This document shows positions 7,238 through 12,683 of a stretch of DNA of 12,683 nt, one piece after another. This DNA comes from Haemophilus sp. (GTDB lineage Bacteria; Pseudomonadota; Gammaproteobacteria; Enterobacterales; Pasteurellaceae). A program made the position numbers and the translations under genes. Location of the stretch: assembly GCA_019423005.1 (NCBI GenBank), contig JAHZCF010000006.1:1-12683 (forward strand), given 5' to 3'. The notes under the pieces were generated by a model. It was not told the origin of the DNA. It did no database searches and saw nothing but the letters and a program-made list of their open reading frames with translations. Numbering within the stretch: the first letter of the stretch is position 1; each line of letters starts with the position of its first letter.

Positions 7238-7855
7238 ATGTGCAGAAAATTTTTAATTTCGTTTTTTTTAATTTTTATTTCTTTAAGTGATGTTATGGCA
7301 AGTGATTTTATAGATGTATCAAATGCTGATACAAATGTAAAAATGTTATCTAGCTCAGAAGCTGAACCTAAAATAAAGGATAATGATACTGAAATACAGA
7401 TTATTGAAAAAAGAAAAATACAAGCATTTAATACTGCCGCTCGTTATATGAAAGCAAAATATTGTCTTTGGGACACTGATTATGAAAAATTATCTAATAA
7501 AGAAAAAGCCAAACGAGCAATGTATGTACCTGAAATAGATAATAACGGTTATCATGCTTTTGTTTTCATGGTTAAGGATGTTACATGCGGCACAGGGAAT
7601 GCAGGGCCAGCATTTGAATTAGTTCATCTTTTGACTTATAGAAGTGATTTATATCCAGCTAAAGTAGAGGATAGCAATCAACATGTAGGATCTATAAATA
7701 GATATAAACAAGAGGGGAATAAAATGATTATAGAGCATGTGTTACTTGCTGATGATGATGATCGTCTTTTTCCAACGCTTAAATATCGTGAAACATTTAG
7801 CCTTCCTGATTTGACACCTATCCAAAAAGAGTTTTTAGGAAAGGTTAAATATTAA
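7238..7855 (+). CDS. Orphan exported protein of unknown function
   Basis: This encodes a 205-residue protein that I do not recognise. ATG at 7238 is chosen because GAGG lies 8 bases upstream and because it places a good signal peptide at the N-terminus: MCRKF, a hydrophobic core, and a likely cleavage after VMA (residue 21). A longer reading from TTG at 7184 would start on the -35 box and spoil the signal peptide. The mature protein is mostly hydrophilic, probably periplasmic. It has two cysteines that could pair (Cys76 in KYCLW, Cys117 in VTCGTG) and an acidic ADDDDR patch (171-176). There is no lipobox. A run of eight T (7262-7269) lies within the signal-peptide codons. The gene is divergent from metH and convergent with leuD, and more AT-rich than either. 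No terminator with a T-run is seen on its own strand. Confidence 0.78.
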   Translation: MCRKFLISFFLIFISLSDVMASDFIDVSNADTNVKMLSSSEAEPKIKDNDTEIQIIEKRKIQAFNTAARYMKAKYCLWDTDYEKLSNKEKAKRAMYVPEIDNNGYHAFVFMVKDVTCGTGNAGPAFELVHLLTYRSDLYPAKVEDSNQHVGSINRYKQEGNKMIIEHVLLADDDDRLFPTLKYRETFSLPDLTPIQKEFLGKVKY

Positions 7856-7882
7856 CGAGATAATTAATTTAAAGAAAAGAAA

Positions 7883-7901
7883 GGCGGACAATGTGTCCGC
7901 C
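7883..7901 (-). terminator. Terminator of the leucine operon
   Basis: A perfect 8-bp stem (GGCGGACA at 7883-7890, TGTCCGCC at 7894-7901) has a 3-base loop. On the minus strand it is followed by the T-rich stretch TTTCTTTTCTTT, so it acts about 40 bases after the leuD stop. On the plus strand no T-run follows, so it should be a poor terminator for the exported-protein gene. Confidence 0.8.
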
Positions 7902-7941
7902 GAATGGTTAGCAATATTTGCTGTCCGAGTAAAAAAATAGA

Positions 7942-8544
7942 TTAACGTAAAAATGCCGGAATATTTTTTTCGTATTCACTGATGGCATCTTCGTGTTGTA
8001 ACGTCAAACCGATGTTATCCAAGCCGTTTAACAAACAATGACGGCGGAATTCATCCAGTTCAAAGTGATAGACTTTGTCACCTACAGTGACCGTCATCGC
8101 TTCTAAATCTACATGGATTTGTTTGCCTTCATTTGCCCACACCCATTGGAAGATCTCTTCCACTTCCTCTTCGCTTAAACGAATCGGTAACATGTGGTTG
8201 TTTAAACTGTTATTATAGAAAATATCCGCAAAACTTGGTGCGATCATTACTTTGAAACCGTAATCGGCTAATGCCCAAGGTGCATGTTCACGAGAAGAAC
8301 CACAGCCAAGGTTTTTACGCGCTAATAAAATGGTCGCACCTTGATATTGTGGATAATTCAATACGAAATCTGGGTTTGGCTTAGTGCCTTCTACATCCAA
8401 ATAACGCCATTCATGGAATAAATGTTTACCGAAACCTACGCGGGTAATGGCTTGTAAAAATTGTTTTGGAATAATCGCATCCGTGTCCACGTTTGCCGCA
8501 TCCAATGGCACTACTAAGCCTGAAAGTTGTTTAAATCCTGCCAT
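7942..8544 (-). CDS. leuD: 3-isopropylmalate dehydratase small subunit
   Basis: LeuD pairs with LeuC to form isopropylmalate isomerase, which converts 2-isopropylmalate to 3-isopropylmalate in leucine synthesis. The 200-residue length is normal. Near the N-terminus is NVDTDAIIPKQFL, and in the middle are CGSSREHAPWAL, the substrate-contacting loop, and IAPSFADIFYNN, both typical of the aconitase swivel domain. The start is ATG at 8544 with AGGAG at 8551-8555. That binding site overlaps the leuC stop codon in the 10-base gap, so translation of the two subunits is probably coupled. It is the last gene of the operon, with the terminator at 7883-7901. Confidence 0.98.
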   Translation of the reverse strand: MAGFKQLSGLVVPLDAANVDTDAIIPKQFLQAITRVGFGKHLFHEWRYLDVEGTKPNPDFVLNYPQYQGATILLARKNLGCGSSREHAPWALADYGFKVMIAPSFADIFYNNSLNNHMLPIRLSEEEVEEIFQWVWANEGKQIHVDLEAMTVTVGDKVYHFELDEFRRHCLLNGLDNIGLTLQHEDAISEYEKNIPAFLR

Positions 8545-8554
8545 TTTCTGCTCC

Positions 8555-9964
8555 TTAGTTTAATGTGACATCACGAATATCAACGAATTTACCAAACATT
8601 CCCGCTGCCGCTGCCATCGCAGGGCTCACCAAGTGAGTACGACCATTACGACCTTGGCGACCTTCAAAGTTACGGTTTGACGTGGAAGCACAACGTTCCC
8701 ATTCACCTAAACGGTCATCGTTCATCCCTAAACACATTGAGCAGCCCGGATTACGCCATTCAGCGCCCGCTTCGATAAAGATTTTATCCAAGCCTTCTTT
8801 TTCTGCTTGTTCTTTCACTAAGCCTGAACCAGGTACCACTAAAATACGTTTTACATTGTCAGCTTTTTTACGACCTTTCATGACAGCCGCTGCGGCACGT
8901 AAATCTTCGATACGAGCATTAGTACAAGAACCGATAAAGACTTGATCCACCGGAATATCTTTTAAATCAGTATTCGGTTCTAAACCGATATAATTCAATG
9001 CTTTTTCTGCTGAAGCACGAGTCACTGGATCGGTCATTTCTGCTGGATTTGGTACTAATTGATCAATACCGATTACTTGGCCTGGGTTGGTTCCCCAAGT
9101 TACCTGTGGTGCAATGTCTTTGGCTTCTAACGTGATGACTGTGTCAAATTTCGCATCGTCATCGGATTTTAAGGTTTTCCAATAAGCAACGGCATCATCC
9201 CAATCTTTACCTTTTGGTGCATGTGGACGACCTTTTAAGTATTCGAAAGTCGTTTCATCTGGTGCGATTAAGCCGGCTTTCGCGCCCATTTCAATCGCCA
9301 TATTACAAATGGTCATACGGCCTTCCATAGAAAGGTCACGAATGGCTTCACCACAGAATTCCACCACATGGCCTGTACCGCCTGCCATGGTAGTTTTACC
9401 GATAATGGCAAGAATAATATCTTTTGCGGTAATGCCTGGCGCCACTTTGCCACGCACTTCAATTTTCATATTTTTCGCACGAGCTTGTTTTAAGGTTTGG
9501 GTGGCTAATACGTGTTCTACTTCAGATGTACCAATACCAAATGCTAAGGCACCGAATGCCCCGTGCGTTGCAGTATGGGAGTCACCACAAACGATAGTCA
9601 TACCAGGTAAGGTTAAGCCTTGTTCAGGCCCCATGACATGCACAATACCTTGTTCTTTTGTGGTCATGTCGAATAATTGAATACCGGTCGCTTTTGTGTT
9701 TTTTTCAAGTTCCAGTACTTGAATTTTCGCTTGGCCTTCAAGTTTGTTCACATCTCGTACTTGAGTAGAAATACTGTGATCCATGGTACCGAAAGTTTTG
9801 CTCACTTGGCGTACTTGACGACCAGCAACACGTAAACCGTCAAAGGCTTGTGGACTGGTCACTTCATGGATTAAATGACGGTTAATATATAAAATCGGCG
9901 TTTCGCCTTCAGCTTCATATACCACATGGGCATCGAATAATTTTTCGTAAAGAGTTTTTGCCAT
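8555..9964 (-). CDS. leuC: 3-isopropylmalate dehydratase large subunit
   Basis: LeuC is the iron-sulfur subunit of isopropylmalate isomerase and acts with LeuD. The start is set at ATG 9964 (MAKTLYEKLF), giving 469 residues, the length expected for LeuC. A TTG four codons further upstream is less likely because GAGA lies at suitable spacing before the ATG. The substrate and cluster motifs are present: GDSHTATHGAFG in the first third, FIGSCTNARIEDLR with the first cluster cysteine, and GCSMCLGMN with the other two. These three cysteines ligate the 4Fe-4S cluster, whose fourth iron is the Lewis acid. It lies 43 bases after the yciI-family gene and 10 bases before leuD, in one operon. Confidence 0.97.
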   Translation of the reverse strand: MAKTLYEKLFDAHVVYEAEGETPILYINRHLIHEVTSPQAFDGLRVAGRQVRQVSKTFGTMDHSISTQVRDVNKLEGQAKIQVLELEKNTKATGIQLFDMTTKEQGIVHVMGPEQGLTLPGMTIVCGDSHTATHGAFGALAFGIGTSEVEHVLATQTLKQARAKNMKIEVRGKVAPGITAKDIILAIIGKTTMAGGTGHVVEFCGEAIRDLSMEGRMTICNMAIEMGAKAGLIAPDETTFEYLKGRPHAPKGKDWDDAVAYWKTLKSDDDAKFDTVITLEAKDIAPQVTWGTNPGQVIGIDQLVPNPAEMTDPVTRASAEKALNYIGLEPNTDLKDIPVDQVFIGSCTNARIEDLRAAAAVMKGRKKADNVKRILVVPGSGLVKEQAEKEGLDKIFIEAGAEWRNPGCSMCLGMNDDRLGEWERCASTSNRNFEGRQGRNGRTHLVSPAMAAAAGMFGKFVDIRDVTLN

Positions 9965-10007
9965 AATTTTTCTCAATTCGTTAGGGGCTTTGTTAGAGTA
10001 GTAAGTT

Positions 10008-10301
10008 TTAAATTGTCTGTTGGTATTTTTCTAATCCATTCGCAACTTTAGATGGATAGAACTCTATCACTTGATAATCTGCTATTTGGTGTTGGTGAAA
10101 TGGATCTTGTTCAATAATTTGATTTACTTCATCAAGATCTTTTGCATTCATAATAATGATTCCACCAGTTCTAGGTTCTTTACGCCCAGACATTAGAAAT
10201 GTACCTTGTTGATAAAACTTATCTAAAAATGTTCTGTGTTCAGCTAGAAATTCTTCAATTTTCTCTAAAGGTTGAATATAGGTTAATGAAACAATAAACA
10301 T
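10008..10301 (-). CDS. YciI-family protein within the leu operon
   Basis: This encodes a 97-residue protein of the YciI/ferredoxin-like dimeric alpha-beta barrel family. The typical pattern is present: His22 in EHRTFLDKFY, the SGRKEPRTGGIIIM strand (38-51), and a DPF motif at 66-68 followed by ADYQVIEFYP. His and Asp residues in this family are thought to be catalytic, but no reaction is established for most members. The start is ATG at 10301 with a strong GGAG seven bases upstream. It lies between leuB and leuC on the same strand, with gaps of 77 and 43 bases, so it is probably co-transcribed. It has no known step in leucine synthesis; removal of a reactive side product is a guess. Confidence 0.88.
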   Translation of the reverse strand: MFIVSLTYIQPLEKIEEFLAEHRTFLDKFYQQGTFLMSGRKEPRTGGIIIMNAKDLDEVNQIIEQDPFHQHQIADYQVIEFYPSKVANGLEKYQQTI

Positions 10302-10353
10302 ATAATCTCCTTTTTTCTAGGGTCGCTTACTCCCTTTTATTAAATTTGTTAAT

Positions 10354-10372
10354 GGTGGACAAAATGCCCACC
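10354..10372 (-). repeat. Stem-loop between leuB and the yciI-family gene
   Basis: In minus-strand RNA, GGUGGGCA and UGUCCACC form an 8-bp stem with one G-U pair and a UUU loop, starting 7 bases after the leuB stop. The plus strand would have an A-C mismatch at that pair, so the structure favours the transcribed strand. No T-run follows, so it may adjust mRNA decay or partial termination rather than stop transcription. The flank CGTAGGGTGGGCA resembles a common short intergenic repeat. Confidence 0.55.
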
Positions 10373-10378
10373 CTACGA

Positions 10379-11455
10379 TTAGATTGCTTCAGCAATCAAT
10401 GTACCCATTTCCGCAGTTGAAACAGGGGCAGAGTCATCGGCTAAATCACCGGTACGGTGACCATTTGCTAAGACTTTTTGTACGGCATTTTCAATCGCAT
10501 CTGCCGCATCATTTAAGTTGAAGCTATAACGCAACATCATTGCCGCAGAAAGAATTTGTGCGATTGGGTTGGCAATGCCTTTGCCAGCGATATCCGGTGC
10601 AGAACCGCCAGCCGGTTCATATAAACCAAAACCTTCTTCGTTTAAGCTAGCAGATGGCAACATTCCCATAGAACCTGTGATCATTGCTGCTTCATCAGAA
10701 ATAATATCACCGAAAATGTTAGAGCAGAGGAGCACATCGAAAGACTCTGGCGCTTTGATTAACTGCATGGTCGCGTTGTCGATATAAATGTGATCTAAGG
10801 TGACTTCAGGGTAGTCTTTCGCCACTTCAGTCACGGTTTCACGCCATAAGATTGAGGCTTGTAGTACGTTAGCTTTATCTACAGAAGTCACGTGTTTACG
10901 ACGTTTCATTGCGGCATCAAAAGCCGCACGCGCAATGCGCTCGATTTCATATTTGTAATAAACTTCGGTATCGAATGCTTTGGTTTGTGCACCTTCGCCT
11001 TCACGGCCTTTAGGCTGACCGAAATAAATCCCGCCCGTTAATTCACGCACAACCACCATATCAAATCCTTTCGCTGCAATATCTGCACGTAATGGACAGA
11101 ATTTTTCTAGTCCTTTATAAAGGGTAGCAGGGCGAAGATTACAGAATAATTTGAAATGTTTACGCAATGGCAATAATGCACCGCGTTCTGGTTGTTGATC
11201 CGGTGGTAAATTTGTCCATTTCGGGCCACCTACAGAGCCAAACAAAATCGCATCAGCATCATCACAGCCTTTTAAGGTTTCAGCTGGTAATGGGCAACCA
11301 CAATTATCAATTGCAGCACCACCTACATAAAATTCATTGAAGTTAAGTTTAAAACCGAATTTTTCTTGGACTTTGTTTAATACTTTAATGGCTTCAGCCA
11401 TTACTTCTGGGCCAATACCGTCTCCCGGTAGAACAGCGATGTTGTATGATTGCAT
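10379..11455 (-). CDS. leuB: 3-isopropylmalate dehydrogenase
   Basis: LeuB oxidises 3-isopropylmalate with NAD+ and decarboxylates it to 2-oxoisocaproate, the last pathway-specific step before transamination to leucine. The 358-residue length is as expected. Seen in order: the N-terminal PGDGIGPEVM loop, VVRELTGGIYFGQPKG, a DNATMQLIKAPESFD segment, the metal-binding NIFGDIISDEAAM region, and GSAPDIAGKGIANP, which binds NAD. The start is ATG at 11455, with AGGAAA seven bases upstream. Upstream is a 167-base gap to leuA that carries a palindromic repeat and an uptake sequence. Such a gap is unusual inside a leu operon, but the direction and order still fit co-transcription. Confidence 0.98.
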   Translation of the reverse strand: MQSYNIAVLPGDGIGPEVMAEAIKVLNKVQEKFGFKLNFNEFYVGGAAIDNCGCPLPAETLKGCDDADAILFGSVGGPKWTNLPPDQQPERGALLPLRKHFKLFCNLRPATLYKGLEKFCPLRADIAAKGFDMVVVRELTGGIYFGQPKGREGEGAQTKAFDTEVYYKYEIERIARAAFDAAMKRRKHVTSVDKANVLQASILWRETVTEVAKDYPEVTLDHIYIDNATMQLIKAPESFDVLLCSNIFGDIISDEAAMITGSMGMLPSASLNEEGFGLYEPAGGSAPDIAGKGIANPIAQILSAAMMLRYSFNLNDAADAIENAVQKVLANGHRTGDLADDSAPVSTAEMGTLIAEAI

Positions 11456-11482
11456 ATTGTTTTTCCTATTTCAGTCACACTG

Positions 11483-11491
11483 AAGTGCGGT
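11483..11491 (+). other. DNA uptake signal sequence in the leuA-leuB gap
   Basis: AAGTGCGGT is a perfect Hin-USS core in plus orientation, followed by the AT-rich TAATTTTC. It lies directly beside the palindromic element starting at about 11499. Confidence 0.88.
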
Positions 11492-11498
11492 TAATTTT

Positions 11499-11612
11499 CT
11501 CCCCTCTTTTGTAAAGAGGGGCTGGGGGAGATTTTTACGATATAAAATTTACCGCAGATGTTGATGTTACTTCTGCCAAATCTCCCCTAACCCCTCTTTG
11601 CTAAAGAGGGGG
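11499..11612. repeat. MITE-like nested palindromic element
   Basis: Two hairpins with the same stem, CCCCTCTTT/AAAGAGGGG, lie at 11501-11521 (loop TGT) and 11591-11611 (loop GCT). Between them GGGGAGATTT (11525-11534) pairs with AAATCTCCCC (11578-11587), so the whole unit of about 114 bases is one large imperfect inverted repeat that can also fold as two separate hairpins. Inside, GCAGA (11554-11558) and TCTGC (11572-11576) extend the symmetry. There is no transposase or open frame. Similar CCCCTCTTT palindromes are dispersed in several bacterial genomes. It fills most of the leuA-leuB gap and could act as a partial terminator, mRNA-stability element or non-autonomous mobile repeat. Confidence 0.75.
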
Positions 11613-11622
11613 ACTTAATCAA

Positions 11623-12683
11623 TTAATGATGTTTATGGCTTTTAATATCGGCGACTTTATGCGCACGATAAATAGCATTAATTGCATGAACTAAAGCAAG
11701 CGCGGAAGCTTCAACGATGTCTGTCGCTAAACCAACACCGTGGAATTTACGCCCTTCGTGTTCAACCACGATATCCACCTGACCTAACGCTTCAGCACCT
11801 TCGCCTTTTGCAGTTAAGTTATAGTGGGACATTTTGATATCTAAGCCGGTTAAATTCAAGATCGCATTGTAAACTGCATCAACCGGACCATTACCACCAA
11901 TAGAAGAGGTGCTTAATTTTTTACCATCCAATTCCACTTGAACAAACGCAGTTGCTGGATACTCTTTAGTGGAGTGTGCAGAAAGTTTATCTAACACTAA
12001 ACGATCCTCATCCCCTTGTTGCATATCAATGAACGCTAAAGCTTCTAAGTCATAATCAAACACTTGGCCTTTTTTGTCTGCCAATTTTAAGAACGCTTCA
12101 TATAATTTATCTAAATCGTAATCTTGTTCGGTATAGCCCATATCAGCCATGTGGCCTTTTACCGCTGCGCGACCAGAACGTGCGGTTAAGTTCAATTTCT
12201 CTTTTTTCAAGCCGATAGTTTCTGGCGACATGATTTCGTAGGTATTTTGGTTTTTTAACATGCCATCTTGGTGAATACCGGATGAATGTGCAAAAGCATT
12301 TGAGCCTACAATCGCTTTATTCGGTTGGATTGGCATATTACAAAGTTGGCTCACCATTTGGCTGACACGATGAATTTCTTGTGTATTGATACGTGTATCC
12401 ACGCCCATGAATTCTTGGCGAACTTTCATTGCCATTACCACTTCTTCAAGTGAGGTATTACCCGCACGTTCACCAATGCCATTAATGGTACATTCAATTT
12501 GACGAGCACCGTTTTGTACTGCGGTTAAGGAGTTAGCTGTTGCCATACCTAAGTCATTATGGCAATGTACGGAAATCACTGCTTTGTCGATATTTGGCAC
12601 GCGGTTACGTACTTCAGCAATAATATTACCGAATTGATTAGGTAAGCAGAAACCAACAGTGTCAGGAATATTTACAGTTGTTG
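11623..12683 (-). CDS. leuA: 2-isopropylmalate synthase, C-terminal part
   Basis: LeuA condenses acetyl-CoA with 2-oxoisovalerate, the committed step to leucine, and is normally feedback-inhibited by leucine. The gene runs off the right end of the window, so its 5' part and any leu attenuator are unseen. The frame is open to the last base; the ATG at 12600 is internal. The visible part starts with VNIPDTVGF and contains VHCHNDLGMATANSL, which holds metal-binding histidines of the catalytic barrel. It continues through GNTSLEEVVMAM and NAFAHSSGIHQDG in the linker region. The C-terminal part, with SIGGNGPVDAVYNAI, is the regulatory LeuA dimer domain. The protein ends in SHKHH after an ordinary end. 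It is first in the operon, followed by a gap holding a palindromic repeat. Confidence 0.97.
   Translation of the reverse strand, partial: TTVNIPDTVGFCLPNQFGNIIAEVRNRVPNIDKAVISVHCHNDLGMATANSLTAVQNGARQIECTINGIGERAGNTSLEEVVMAMKVRQEFMGVDTRINTQEIHRVSQMVSQLCNMPIQPNKAIVGSNAFAHSSGIHQDGMLKNQNTYEIMSPETIGLKKEKLNLTARSGRAAVKGHMADMGYTEQDYDLDKLYEAFLKLADKKGQVFDYDLEALAFIDMQQGDEDRLVLDKLSAHSTKEYPATAFVQVELDGKKLSTSSIGGNGPVDAVYNAILNLTGLDIKMSHYNLTAKGEGAEALGQVDIVVEHEGRKFHGVGLATDIVEASALALVHAINAIYRAHKVADIKSHKHH

Noticed and set aside
7910..7922. Small AGCAA/TTGCT hairpin before the leuD stop
   Set aside because: Only a 5-bp stem with no T-run on either side; too weak to call a terminator.
9965..9976. TTG start giving LeuC four extra residues
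   Set aside because: The ATG at 9964 gives the standard 469-residue length and has a GAGA binding site.
11471..11483. TCAGT/ACTGA inverted repeat upstream of leuB
   Set aside because: Only a 5-bp stem that overlaps the uptake core; likely by chance.

Overview
The window looks chromosomal and comes from a Pasteurellaceae bacterium of the Haemophilus type, most like H. parainfluenzae or a close relative. It has three perfect copies of the Hin-type DNA uptake core AAGTGCGGT (1318-1326, 5129-5137, 11483-11491), plus one copy with a single mismatch (3350-3358). Haemophilus-like LeuB, LeuC and LeuD proteins occur beside a sucrose PTS permease and a cobalamin-dependent methionine synthase. The species is inferred; the family-level call rests on the uptake sequences and protein similarity recalled from memory.

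Layout. 1-1247 (+): 3' part of scrA, a sucrose-type PTS EIIBC. It ends at a strong bidirectional terminator facing a convergent small lipoprotein gene (1337-1804, -). 1965-3300 (-): a visibly AT-rich two-gene operon. The first protein has the motif layout of an ADP-ribosyltransferase fold, and the second is a multi-pass membrane protein with an Asn/Gly-rich N-terminal repeat. 3376-7065 (-): metH. 7238-7855 (+): an AT-rich orphan gene for an exported protein, divergent from metH. 7942-12683 (-): the leucine operon, read leuA (5' end outside the window), leuB, a yciI-family gene, leuC, leuD, closed by a hairpin terminator at 7883-7901.

How the genes work together. LeuA, LeuC/LeuD and LeuB carry out the three steps from 2-oxoisovalerate to 2-oxoisocaproate. 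MetH makes methionine from homocysteine with cobalamin. ScrA imports and phosphorylates sucrose. The yciI gene and a nested palindromic repeat (about 11499-11612) interrupt the leu operon.

The most interesting part is the AT-rich gene pair at 1965-3300. It sits between metH and a lipoprotein gene, has its own weak promoter candidate, and combines a possible ART-like enzyme with a membrane partner. It is a candidate for an undescribed toxin/effector or defence pair, but this rests on motif reading only. No RNA genes, CRISPR arrays, transposase genes or phage structural genes are visible.
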